Source: Methanobacteriota archaeon
GTDB taxonomy: Archaea > Thermoplasmatota > Poseidoniia > Poseidoniales > Thalassarchaeaceae
Direction: 5' to 3'
DNA length: 33,399 nt
Assembly: GCA_002713585.1 (NCBI GenBank)
Contig: PATD01000017.1
Coordinates: forward strand, 2,170-35,568
The position numbers were made by a program, and so were the translations under genes. The notes under the pieces were generated by a model. The model did not search any database. It had not been told where the DNA came from and saw nothing but the letters and a program-made list of their open reading frames with translations. Below, one piece after another: positions 7,799-16,800 of the stretch. Every line of letters starts with the position of its first letter. Within the stretch, counting starts at the first letter, position 1.

Positions 7799-9079
7799 AT
7801 GGCGCATTGTGAGCTCTGCAGAACTGAGACCGAAGAGGCGGTCATGTTTGGAGGGTTATGCGCAGTGTGTGAACCATGGTGGCATCTTGTCAGGGATCTT
7901 GTCGAAAGAACACCCTCGTGGCAGATTGAAGCTATGGCGGATGAGGCTGCAATGGTCGATTTAGAACGAGTCCGAAAAAATGGAATTGAAGCCAACGACG
8001 AAGGCTGGGCAGAGGTACTCTCTTGGCTCTTACCAGATGCCTCTGCTGACTCCTTTTTAGACGGATGGTCGGATGATTCTGTCCTTTCATTACTTACCAA
8101 TATGAGTTCCGTCTTCGACGAAGATTCTCCATTATTCGATGGTGGAGCACCCCTCCGCCATCATGTAAAACGCAAGGTGTTCATGGGGCCCTGCCTACTC
8201 AATGGTCACCACATACAAACCTCCTCCGTCGGCCTTGATGTAGGGGATTGGACACTGACCTATGGTCCCGGGCACCTCCTTCTACGTCTAATCCTGAGTC
8301 AAGGAAGTGATCCTGGGGGACGATTCGTTCGATTAATGAAGCAACTAATGGGGATGAATGGTATTGATTTCCGCCCGATTACGGATCGGATGGAACTTAG
8401 AAAAGGCCAACTCTGGATTCAAGATTTTCAATCACCAGGAGCAGTTCGCCCATTCATTCTCGAGACTGTCGAGTGGCCCGAAGATCCTCCATTCAACTAC
8501 ACCCCTGAAGGATTTCACATCACGGTTCTAGATGAGAACAGGAGGCGACATGTGCTCCAACTTCCACGGTCACCACGTGCCATTGAGGCATTTATCGCCA
8601 TATGGAACGGAAGAGATGGAGCTAATGTCGCGCGTCGACTCCGCGGACTGACAATGGCATGGGCAATCGATTCAGGCCATGAAGACCAAGGCGAAGTCGC
8701 CAACCCAACTGAACGATCTTTCTACTTACTCCGATCAGTGGTGGATGCAATGCCAGGCATATGGTGCGATGGATCACATCTGAGAATCGCAGGTTCATCG
8801 GGCGTCCATTGGCGATTATCACCTGGACGAGGAGCACATGGAGCGCCTTACATCATCCGACCTGTTGCTCAAACACCTGGTGGGAATGAAGTCCTTTTCA
8901 GGGAGATCTGTGCCTTCGATGCAGCAGATGAACTCCCTCTTGGAGATCGAATCTGTACCGTTGCCCTCAGTTTGCTGAATGATGCAGATACTAGACACCA
9001 AATTCACACAGTGAACAATGCCGTACACAAGGTCTTGCGGTACACAAGACCTGCTACTTCGGCCGCGGAAGGGCCTTAG
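7799..9079 (+). CDS. Unrecognised protein with N-terminal zinc-ribbon-like motif
   Basis: I do not recognise this 426-residue protein. It opens with a treble-clef or zinc-ribbon-like pair of knuckles, CELC at residues 4-7 and CAVC at 21-24. An acidic helical stretch follows (about 25-115). A mixed alpha/beta body comes next, with a basic HHVKRK patch near residue 121 and several tryptophan-rich strands. There is no signal peptide or membrane helix, so it is probably cytosolic. ATGs at 7794 and 7799 are in different frames; only 7799 opens this frame. It lies between purM and trm1, and trm1 starts 22 nt after its stop, which suggests cotranscription with trm1. A role in RNA binding or modification would be a guess. 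Confidence 0.85.
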   Translation: MAHCELCRTETEEAVMFGGLCAVCEPWWHLVRDLVERTPSWQIEAMADEAAMVDLERVRKNGIEANDEGWAEVLSWLLPDASADSFLDGWSDDSVLSLLTNMSSVFDEDSPLFDGGAPLRHHVKRKVFMGPCLLNGHHIQTSSVGLDVGDWTLTYGPGHLLLRLILSQGSDPGGRFVRLMKQLMGMNGIDFRPITDRMELRKGQLWIQDFQSPGAVRPFILETVEWPEDPPFNYTPEGFHITVLDENRRRHVLQLPRSPRAIEAFIAIWNGRDGANVARRLRGLTMAWAIDSGHEDQGEVANPTERSFYLLRSVVDAMPGIWCDGSHLRIAGSSGVHWRLSPGRGAHGAPYIIRPVAQTPGGNEVLFREICAFDAADELPLGDRICTVALSLLNDADTRHQIHTVNNAVHKVLRYTRPATSAAEGP

Positions 9080-9101
9080 CCAGCCACGCTCCGGGCATGC
9101 C

Positions 9102-10439
9102 ATGGAGGAGCCTGACCTTGGTCTGGAAGGTGCAACGCCGATGCTGCTCCCCACTCCAGAGAACATCGACGAGCATTTTGGGCGCGGGCCAGGATCAAAA
9201 GCAACACGAGAAGTATTTCACAATCCAGCCATGAACGGTAGTCGAACGCGCTCTGTACTCCTCATGCATCGATTGTTCGAACTCGGACGGTTACCAAAGG
9301 GAACTCTTCGAGCCTTGGACGGGTTGGGAGCTTCTGGAATTCGTGCACGTCGTTGGCTCAACGAACTTCCCGAAGAAATGGCGCAAAGAATCGATGCTCA
9401 TGTCTGCGATATCCTTCCGAAATCATTGGAATGGGCACGACAGAATCAGGATCGATTCGATGAAGAGGGGGCACTCACCTTGATTGAAGGTGATTTACGA
9501 GCACAAGTTCTCAACAATGGATGGCATTGGATTGATGTCGACCCATTCGGATCACCTGTCACCTTCCTAGACCCCGTGATCCAAGCTTTTGCTCGAACTG
9601 GAATTCTTGAGGTTAGTGCCACTGATTCTGCCGCTTTAACGGGCTCAAGTAAAGGTCCAACGATGCGCCGATACGGAGCAGTAGTGCGCACCAACGATTG
9701 GGCCCACGACTCAGGCCTTCGAGTTCTCCTTGCTAATATCGCACGAATCGCTGCACGTCACGATCGCGCAATTGAGCCATTACTTTCTGTCTGGGAAACG
9801 CACCATCTCCGAGTTAGTGTTGCAATTCGTCGCTCAAAGCAAGGTGCCTCCGATGTGGAAGAAAACATCGGTTGGCGGGTTTGGAACCCGACACCAGAAG
9901 AGTTGAGAATTTCCATAGATGCAGGACTACATCCTCATGGTGGCCCAGATCAATCTCAACCATTCTGCTTCCTCCCTTTCCGCCACCCAACCTCGCACGC
10001 TATCTCGGACAAAGACCGTCGAATTAGTGGACCTATGTGGATGGGGCCTCTGCATAACTCCGATGTGCTACTCGGATTCAACGAAGAAAACGCACTGAAA
10101 CTCTGTGTCCCTGACGAAGAAAGATTGCAGCGATGGGGCTTCGATACATCGGAGCATGATGACCTCATTGAAGCATCTCGAAAGAGTGTTCTACGTGCGA
10201 TTCGTCATTTACAGGAGGAAGCTACTGTTCCAGATAATGCCTCATTGATTCTGGTTGATCATCTCCATCCTCATGTCTTACTGAAAGGCCCACCTTCGCC
10301 TCGCAAACTCGCAGAAGCCCTCACAGAAGCAGGGCATCCATCCTGTGTCGCTGCTTATCCAAATCCAGGCATCCGCACCGCGGCTCCTTGGTCGCTAATA
10401 CACGACCTTGCTCTGGAATTAACCAGTTCTAAGGTCTAA
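9102..10439 (+). CDS. trm1: tRNA (guanine26-N2)-dimethyltransferase
   Basis: Trm1 methylates G26 of tRNA to m2,2G using S-adenosylmethionine. The 445-residue protein shows the family N-terminus (FHNPAMNGSRTRSVLL), the SAM-binding Rossmann motif LDGLGASGIRARRW, the catalytic segment DVDPFGSPVTFLDP, and the characteristic LEVSATDSAALTG. The C-terminal domain ends in a region that pairs RTAAPWSL with a helix, as in archaeal Trm1. The open frame extends back to 9018 inside the upstream gene. The ATG at 9102, which gives MEEPDLGLEGATPM, is the first that does not overlap it. The stop lies 1 nt from the converging moaA stop. The two tRNA-Arg genes in this window carry T and A at position 26, so neither is a substrate by sequence. 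Confidence 0.95.
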   Translation: MEEPDLGLEGATPMLLPTPENIDEHFGRGPGSKATREVFHNPAMNGSRTRSVLLMHRLFELGRLPKGTLRALDGLGASGIRARRWLNELPEEMAQRIDAHVCDILPKSLEWARQNQDRFDEEGALTLIEGDLRAQVLNNGWHWIDVDPFGSPVTFLDPVIQAFARTGILEVSATDSAALTGSSKGPTMRRYGAVVRTNDWAHDSGLRVLLANIARIAARHDRAIEPLLSVWETHHLRVSVAIRRSKQGASDVEENIGWRVWNPTPEELRISIDAGLHPHGGPDQSQPFCFLPFRHPTSHAISDKDRRISGPMWMGPLHNSDVLLGFNEENALKLCVPDEERLQRWGFDTSEHDDLIEASRKSVLRAIRHLQEEATVPDNASLILVDHLHPHVLLKGPPSPRKLAEALTEAGHPSCVAAYPNPGIRTAAPWSLIHDLALELTSSKV

Positions 10440-10440
10440 T

Positions 10441-11463
10441 TCAACCACCGATGTAAGACATCTCAACTCTTGGAAGATAGATGGCAGTAGGGCTTCTTGG
10501 CTGAGCCCGCAGTTCTGAGTAGCGATCTTCTCTCTCAGACCAAATCGTATGGAATTTATCCGTCACTGTCTCCAACCCCTCAGAATTCCGTAAGATCGGG
10601 CGCAAATCGTGACCAGATGTTGCAAAGAGGCATGTGTAGATGTGGCCGTCTGCTGAAAGCCTTGCTCGATTACAATCGCCACAGAATGGTTCTGTAACCG
10701 ACGAGATAAATCCGACTTCAAATCCCGTATCTGAATCTAAGGACCAATGCTGAGCAACTTGGCCTGAATGGAGGGATGGAATCTGTTGGAGGTTCCAACG
10801 CTCTTCCACATGTCGACGGATCTCTTCACTAGGTACCACAGATGCGAGATCCCATCGGTTATGATTGCCCACATCCATGAACTCAATGAATCGTAATGCG
10901 ACGGGTAGGTGTTGAAAACGCTTTATCAAGCGCTCAATATCCGCTTCATTCACACCTCGTCGAATCACAGAATTGATTCGCACCGGACTAAGGCCAAGTG
11001 TGACTGCTTTCTCAATTCCCTCAATAATTAGCTGAATCAAATCCCCTGACTTCCCTGTAATACTCTCAAAAGTCACTGGATCGAGGCTATCGAGGCTGAA
11101 GGTGACTCTGTTAAGCCCGGCAGAAGCAAGGGCTTCTGCACGTCCTGTAAAGAGGAGGCCGTTCGTTGTCAATGCTAGATCCAAGGAATGTTTCGAAAGC
11201 ATCCGAATCAAGACATCGAGATCGCGTCTCAGCAACGGCTCTCCGCCCGTAATCCGGACCTTCTTCAAACCATGAGGGATAAGCGAAGTCACAACCTCGT
11301 CTATTTCTTCGAAAGTTAGCAAATCACTACGTGGAAGGAAGTTGTGGTTGGCATCGAAAACATCGGCAGGCATACAGTAATCGCACCGCATGTTGCAACG
11401 ATCAGTTACAGATATCCGGAGGTCGCGGAATGGACGGCCCAATCGATCAAACTGAGCCGCCAT
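10441..11463 (-). CDS. moaA: GTP 3',8-cyclase (molybdenum cofactor biosynthesis protein A)
   Basis: MoaA is a radical SAM enzyme that converts GTP to 3',8-cyclo-GTP, the first step of molybdopterin synthesis. The 340-residue protein has the N-terminal 4Fe-4S motif CNMRCDYC (Cys23, 27, 30), the ITGGEPLLR SAM-binding segment, and a second C-terminal cluster site (FCGDCNRARL, then YTC 14 residues beyond the second Cys). It ends MSYIGG, the double-glycine tail known to be needed for catalysis. ATGs at 11469 and 11463 are both possible; AGAGG lies 6 nt before 11463, so that one is used. The frame open to 11529 would add a non-homologous leader. No other moa gene is in the window. Confidence 0.96.
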   Translation of the reverse strand: MAAQFDRLGRPFRDLRISVTDRCNMRCDYCMPADVFDANHNFLPRSDLLTFEEIDEVVTSLIPHGLKKVRITGGEPLLRRDLDVLIRMLSKHSLDLALTTNGLLFTGRAEALASAGLNRVTFSLDSLDPVTFESITGKSGDLIQLIIEGIEKAVTLGLSPVRINSVIRRGVNEADIERLIKRFQHLPVALRFIEFMDVGNHNRWDLASVVPSEEIRRHVEERWNLQQIPSLHSGQVAQHWSLDSDTGFEVGFISSVTEPFCGDCNRARLSADGHIYTCLFATSGHDLRPILRNSEGLETVTDKFHTIWSEREDRYSELRAQPRSPTAIYLPRVEMSYIGG

Positions 11464-11469
11464 GTACAT

Positions 11470-11474
11470 CCTCT
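11470..11474 (-). promoter_or_regulatory. Shine-Dalgarno AGAGG of moaA
   Basis: On the minus strand AGAGG ends 6 nt before the ATG at 11463 and directly abuts the alternative ATG at 11469. The spacing favours 11463 as the start. Confidence 0.4.
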
Positions 11475-11533
11475 TACTGTTGATGACGATGAACCCTCCT
11501 CTGCGTTCTTTAACATCACGAAGTACCAAGGAT

Positions 11534-11542
11534 TTGAAATAC
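11534..11542 (+). promoter_or_regulatory. TATA-like box TTGAAATAC
   Basis: TTGAAATAC starts 29 nt before the ATG at 11563, identical to the box before 7799. It lies in the 99-nt divergent region shared with moaA and supports 11563 as the start of a near-leaderless gene. Confidence 0.5.
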
Positions 11543-11562
11543 GAATCAGGGGACGAGTGGGT

Positions 11563-12429
11563 ATGAACAAAGGCCTAACCATCACAGGTGGAGTAATTAC
11601 TGGAATATTTGTTCTGTTGACAGTGGTAGGTGGAGTACTTTCTGGATCCGCTGGTGAAAATCTCGAAAATATTGATGATGATCCATCTCCATATTACACA
11701 GAATCAGAAGGCGGAAATGCTACATTCACCTATGTCGATGAGGATAGAAAAGGTAGTGTTGCCTTCCAGGTCCTAGTCAGTTTGGATTATGTTGACAGTG
11801 ATGAAGATGGTTTTGTTGATGGATGTTCCGATTACAATGTCACAGTAACAGATGAAGATGGTACTGATGTTACAGCGGATGTAATCAACAGAGGATGTGT
11901 ATTTGATGAATGGACTGAAGAAGACCAGATTCATGATGGATTAGTTATTTCGGCGTATGTTTGTGAGACCTTCTATGGCAAAGCAAATTGTACAATAAAT
12001 TCAGATTACACTGTCTCAGTGACCGATTCAAACAATGAATCAGTTGATTTTACTCTCTTTGATAATGATGCTTACGCAGTTGTTATGCTAACGGCCTTAG
12101 GTGAGGACTTAGGCGGACTCCTTGGAGGTCTGGGGCTCTCTTCCTTTGCTTGTTGTTGCGGTATTCCTGTCGGTTTGATTCTTCTGATTGTCGGATTAGC
12201 GATTGGTGGCCCCCCGCCTCAAGTACAGATGGTGAATCAATTCCACATGCCAGTTGGAAACCAAGTTCCAGTTGTAGGGCAAATGCCAATGCCTGTCGGG
12301 CAAATGCAGGCACCTGTCGGGCAAATGCAGGCACCTGTCGGACAAGTAATGACGACTCCTGGTGTTCCAGAGCAATCAATGATTGATATCCATCAACAGG
12401 ATTTTCAACAACCTCCCTCCAATTCTTGA
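11563..12429 (+). CDS. Two-helix membrane protein with exported acidic domain and repeat tail
   Basis: The true start is the ATG at 11563; the longer open frame runs antisense through moaA. The 288-residue protein begins MNKGLTITGGVITGIFVLLT, one membrane helix or uncleaved signal. An acidic domain of about 190 residues follows with NxS/T sites, DSDEDGFVDG (a calcium-binding-like loop) and four cysteines that could form disulfides. A second helix runs CCCGIPVGLILLIVGLAIGG. The tail is rich in Gln, Pro, Met and Val with PVGQMQA repeats and would be cytosolic if the N-terminal helix exports the middle. Codon use is visibly richer in A and T at third positions than in neighbours, which may mark a fast-evolving or acquired gene. 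The function is unknown. Confidence 0.75.
   Translation: MNKGLTITGGVITGIFVLLTVVGGVLSGSAGENLENIDDDPSPYYTESEGGNATFTYVDEDRKGSVAFQVLVSLDYVDSDEDGFVDGCSDYNVTVTDEDGTDVTADVINRGCVFDEWTEEDQIHDGLVISAYVCETFYGKANCTINSDYTVSVTDSNNESVDFTLFDNDAYAVVMLTALGEDLGGLLGGLGLSSFACCCGIPVGLILLIVGLAIGGPPPQVQMVNQFHMPVGNQVPVVGQMPMPVGQMQAPVGQMQAPVGQVMTTPGVPEQSMIDIHQQDFQQPPSNS
12292..12341 (+). repeat. 21-nt tandem repeat in the membrane-protein tail
   Basis: Two perfect copies of a 21-nt unit (12292-12312 and 12313-12333) and eight bases of a third encode PVGQMQA repeats. The unit is a multiple of three, so copy-number change would lengthen or shorten the tail without a frameshift. Confidence 0.9.
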
Positions 12430-12478
12430 ACTAGGTTAAATTGCTCAGATTCAAATCCAATCACAAACTGGGATAGTC

Positions 12479-13042
12479 ATGATCGGCATCACTGAGAAGG
12501 CGAGTGAGATGCTCGCTCAATTCCAAAGCACCGCCGATGACGATATCAAACGTGTACTCCGAGTAGAGATTATTGGGAGAGGAGCGAATGGGTTTCGGTA
12601 TGATCTGAACCTTGTCGATTTAGCTGAAAAGATTGCAAGCGATGTGGCTTGCGAAGTCGATGGAATGACTGTTCTCATTGCCGAGCGTAGTGCACCATAC
12701 ATGGAAGGTGCAATCCTCGACTTCGTTGAGACACTCATGGGAGGAGGATTTCAATTTGAGAACCCGAACCCAATGTGGGTCGATGATATCTCAAAGTCCG
12801 TAGCGGACGTTATCAGTAACGACGTTAGCCCAATGGTGGCCTCTCACGGAGGAACCGTCGAACTCCTCGGTGTGGATGAAGACAAGGCTATCATCGCGTT
12901 CGGAGGTGGATGCCAGGGATGTGGAATGGTAGATGTTACACTGAAACAGGGTATCGAAGTGGTAATCCGAGAAAAAGTCCCAGCAATCACTGCGATTGTC
13001 GATATGACTGATCATGATGCTGGTACGAATCCATTCTACTGA
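12479..13042 (+). CDS. nfuA: NfuA-type iron-sulfur cluster carrier
   Basis: The 187-residue protein has the two-domain layout of bacterial NfuA: a degenerate A-type (IscA/HesB-like) domain at about 1-95 without its cluster cysteines, and a C-terminal Nfu domain with the cluster-binding CxxC at Cys145 and Cys148 (GGGCQGCGMVDVTLKQGIE). NfuA accepts Fe-S clusters and delivers them to client enzymes. The segment SAPYMEGAILDFVE and the end DMTDHDAGTNPFY match the E. coli protein in remembered sequence and in length (191 residues there). Clients in this window could include MoaA and the Cas4-like nuclease, but that is inference. A TTAAATT box lies 43 nt upstream. The stop lies 2 nt from the converging PAC2 gene. 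Confidence 0.93.
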   Translation: MIGITEKASEMLAQFQSTADDDIKRVLRVEIIGRGANGFRYDLNLVDLAEKIASDVACEVDGMTVLIAERSAPYMEGAILDFVETLMGGGFQFENPNPMWVDDISKSVADVISNDVSPMVASHGGTVELLGVDEDKAIIAFGGGCQGCGMVDVTLKQGIEVVIREKVPAITAIVDMTDHDAGTNPFY

Positions 13043-13044
13043 AA

Positions 13045-13806
13045 TCAAAGCACCATCGGGTCGTCATCTGAACCCTCATCCATCTTTGGTTCAGGCAATG
13101 TAAGTTGATGCTCCTGCATCATCTCCCGTACCTTCTGTTCGATGACGATTGCCTTCTCCATAAGACCCTCAAGTGGAATGTCGCGATCAAGCATCTCCGA
13201 AAGTGCCTCGAGTGCTGGAAGTGCAGCACGTGCATCCGGATATCCTGGATTAGATGGTGAGAGAATTGCATAGGCATCGAACCCCTGTCGATCAGCCTCT
13301 GCTAGAAGATAGCCAGTGATTCCAGGCACGATTCCATGCTCAACTGATTCCAAACCAATCTCCTCAAGTCGAGCTCTTGATGCATCAGTAGAACCGACCC
13401 CGAAAACAGGAGGGATGTCTTCGCCGGTCATGTTTGGAAGAAACACACCATCAATCATCACAAGACGGTCGAAGCCGCCATCACGGAACCACTTGATGAC
13501 TGTCTCAGCAAAAGAGAGATTGAACTCATCAGGAAAGGCGATATCACTGACAAAGGCCCCTATTCCATCGCCTTGGTAGATTCTTACCGGGTGTTGGGGG
13601 CGGCGGCCACGGACAAGAGCCATTGCGGGGAATGATTCGCTTAGAACCGAGCCTAATTGCTCCATTCCAAACGTCTTGATGACCCAATCTACTGCAATGG
13701 CGCCAACGGCTCCCTTCGTAGTGAAACCACAGATTGCTGTCCCTCCGAGACGCTCACGCTCAGTGCCATGTTGGACGGCAAGTTCGAACGGCCGCGGTAG
13801 ACCCAT
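13045..13806 (-). CDS. PAC2-family protein, proteasome assembly chaperone-like (no HbYX tail)
   Basis: This 253-residue protein belongs to the PAC2 family, to which the eukaryotic proteasome chaperones Pba1/Pba2 and archaeal PbaA/PbaB belong. Visible family features are the purine-nucleoside-phosphorylase-like alpha/beta core with FGVGSTDASRARLEE, the loop GIVPGITGYLLAEADRQGFDAYAILSP broken around GITG, and the long C-terminal helix EKAIVIEQKVREMMQ. It ends DDDPMVL and lacks a hydrophobic-Tyr-X end, unlike the paralogue at 25378. This is the pattern expected of a PbaA-type protein. GGTTGAAAAC 30 nt upstream is a likely TATA box, with GGAG at 15 nt. Its stop lies 2 nt from nfuA. Confidence 0.85.
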   Translation of the reverse strand: MGLPRPFELAVQHGTERERLGGTAICGFTTKGAVGAIAVDWVIKTFGMEQLGSVLSESFPAMALVRGRRPQHPVRIYQGDGIGAFVSDIAFPDEFNLSFAETVIKWFRDGGFDRLVMIDGVFLPNMTGEDIPPVFGVGSTDASRARLEEIGLESVEHGIVPGITGYLLAEADRQGFDAYAILSPSNPGYPDARAALPALEALSEMLDRDIPLEGLMEKAIVIEQKVREMMQEHQLTLPEPKMDEGSDDDPMVL

Positions 13807-13827
13807 TGGCTCAATCTCTCCTTAGGT

Positions 13828-13837
13828 CGTTTTCAAC
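13828..13837 (-). promoter_or_regulatory. TATA-like box GTTGAAAACG of the PAC2 gene
   Basis: On the minus strand TTGAAAACG starts 30 nt before the ATG at 13806. It is one of several TTGAAA-type elements at this distance in the window. Confidence 0.45.
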
Positions 13838-13847
13838 CCTCGTCCGG

Positions 13848-16800
13848 TCATTCTGTGTACTCAGACCAATCCTCGTCATCAGGTCCACGCCACCACCAGA
13901 CATCGAGTTCGTCCTTCCACCACTCGGTTCCATCATCATCCACGTGGTAATTATCTGAGTCCGTGTAATCATCTTCTGAAGCTTCTTCGACTTCAATTTC
14001 ATCAGATGGTTCTTCTTCCTCATTATCGGGCTCTTCCTTGGATTCAGTAGTAACGACTGGAGGCGTCTTTGACTTCGCCATAGATACGGGCGAGGGGCGT
14101 GAACCCTGCTTCATGAGTTCATCAAGTGGTACACCCTTCGGAATATCTGCTTCAGCACGAGTGGCCTTTGCTCCACCAGAAACGGCCATCGGAAGTGCTC
14201 CGACTTCATCATCGCCATCATCAGAGAAAAGGTCCTCCTCATCCTCATCAGATCCAGAACGGAGCATGATGGCCCCAACTAATCCGAGTACGAGAATTGC
14301 GCCGACAATCCCACCAATAAGAACGAGATTGTTGTCGCTACTCGCCCCTCCTTCGGAACTGTTCGAAGGACTTGTTGAACCACCTGTTTCCTCTGTGAAC
14401 TGGAACTGAATTGTCAAGGTAGTAACGCTGTCTTGGTAATCAGGAGCTGATGCCGTCAAACTGAGATCTACGCTGCCATCACGGAACTGAGTATCGTCTT
14501 GTACCTCGAGAATGAGAATCTGATCTGCTCCCCCTTGGATACTGAAAGATCCTCCAAGATCGGATTCGATCTCGACACCTATCACATTCATCTCAAGATC
14601 AAGATCGACATAGACAATGTTCTGATTCGGATTAGTGACTGTGCACTCAAGCTGGTTTGAATCATCGCCAGACCACAACGAGGTGTTCACACTCATGGTC
14701 CAAGCCTGGCTGCCACAATTCACATTCAGTTCTAGGAGGAGTGGATCTGGTGTCGGCTCGGTCACATTGGTGTCTCCACCTGTGTCTGTCTGTGTGGGAG
14801 GAGGATGAAGGTCAATCGATACAGATGAGGGGGTCATCAAGAGCCAAAACGGTCTACTGTTCTCATCGTAAACAAACTCAATCTCACCGCCACCTGGATA
14901 ATCAACGGCTTCCTCAATGAATCCCGTCTGATCGAGGACCGATATGCCTGTGGAGGAGATGATAGATTCCGTGGCATTACCAAGGGTCCAATCAAAGGAT
15001 ATTGCGCCAAGTAGGGAGAGGTCTCTGGAGTCAGTGGTAACTTGGAGGCGGGCTGTCCCCTGATTATCGGAATCAAGTTGCACGGATGATTGAACTGCAC
15101 TAACTGACGCAGTTACAGTGCTTACAAATGCGGACGTAGCAGATGACCCCAGTATGACCTGCTGCATCGATGTCGAACCTCCGGCATATGTCGCTGAGAC
15201 ATTCACTACCCCGACAAAACGGCTAGTCGAATCGAGTAGGGTTGACCAATCAGAGTACGTCACAGAGAAAGCCCCGGTAGTATCTGTGACGGCGATGACC
15301 TGAGTACTATGAGCATCGTCACTGAGATCAATCTGCACGGTTCGGCCTGCATCCGTTTCAGTATCGAGATCCAATAAGCCAGAAATTGTGATTGATTCAC
15401 CACGAGTGACTGAGGATAGAGGTAAGCCGTCTACGTCCAAAGTAGACGATGTCGTGGTTTCCACGGTCATAGATGAAATGACATTGGAATTGTTTAGGGC
15501 ACGTACAGGGCCAACAGTAACGACTGTTTCGTTGAAGTTTCCAAGGATATCAACGGCTACCACCGCTACGTAATGATCCGTATTGTCCATAATCGATACT
15601 CCAGACTGTTGAACGCCGCCTGTATTATCCAGAACATCCGAAGTCATGTTGACCACAATAGAGGAGTTTCCTGCAGTCAAATTCGCAACATGTACCCTAG
15701 TGGATGCATTGGTGAATTGCACCATATCGACATACACAAGATGGTGATGGAGGTCATCTGAACCTCCATCGTCCCAAGAGATCACCAAGTGGCCTCCTTC
15801 ATCCCCTGGTACATCCAACACAGTCAGGTTGGTTACTGGATCCGGTGGTGTTGTATCTGGCGGAGGAGGATCAATTGTGATTGTCAAAGGTGAACTAAGG
15901 TTTGAGGTGATACTATTCTGATGCATCGCACGTACATAGTAACGGTAAGTCCCTGGTTGAAGGGATTGGTCCATGAAGAACGAGCCTTGAGAGGTTGAGT
16001 AAGGAGTCAGGAGATTCAACGGTGAATTGTCCATAGTCCGATGAATCTCGTACATCATGAAAGTCGATTCACCATCAGATGAGGTATTGTTCCATTCGAA
16101 AGCAATGAAGGGCGGTTGAAGTTGCAACGCCATATCCTCTGATATATTCATCTGAATCAAAACTGGTTCAGTCGGCAAGTCGATACTTGTAGCACCTGGA
16201 ATGTGTGTAATAGCAAGATTCTGAAGCGTGAACTGTCCACTAGAGGAAGTCATGTTGAACACAAGACCCACATCAAACGGACCTGACCCTGCCACCATCT
16301 CTCGGTTCAGCGCATTGGTGAGATTCCCAAGACCAGGGTTGGTATCTACACGAGTAGAGAGAGAATAGGTCATTAGAAGGTCTGAGCCAAGAACCGCGCC
16401 TTCACCACGAACGTACGCATCTGGCTGCAATGTGGAGTGGTCAATACCGTAGAAATCCGTGATTGATGGAGTGCTCGCCGTGAGTTCCGACTGGATAATG
16501 CTTGGAAGACTTCCCATAGTGTCCATCCACTCAATCTCGTCAACACCTTGACTCCCATTGCCCGCATAACCACTGATGTTAACCTCAGGTGTAGTGTCTC
16601 CATCGAAATCGACTAACAGATTGTGGTGTCCTGCGATGAAGATGCTATGTGTTGCTTCACCGCCAGCCACAATATGCTCTGGAACACCATCGCCATCGAT
16701 ATCTTCGACAACCATGCGGGTTGGGGCTGTGATTGGTTCGAGAAGGATTGATCCACTAGAGGCTATACCTGAAGCAGAAAGCGAGCGGGCTGCGATATCT

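Noticed and set aside
11344-11562. Long frame running antisense through the moaA start
   Set aside because: The upstream part overlaps the well-supported moaA start region and has no signal; the membrane protein plainly begins with its helix at 11563.
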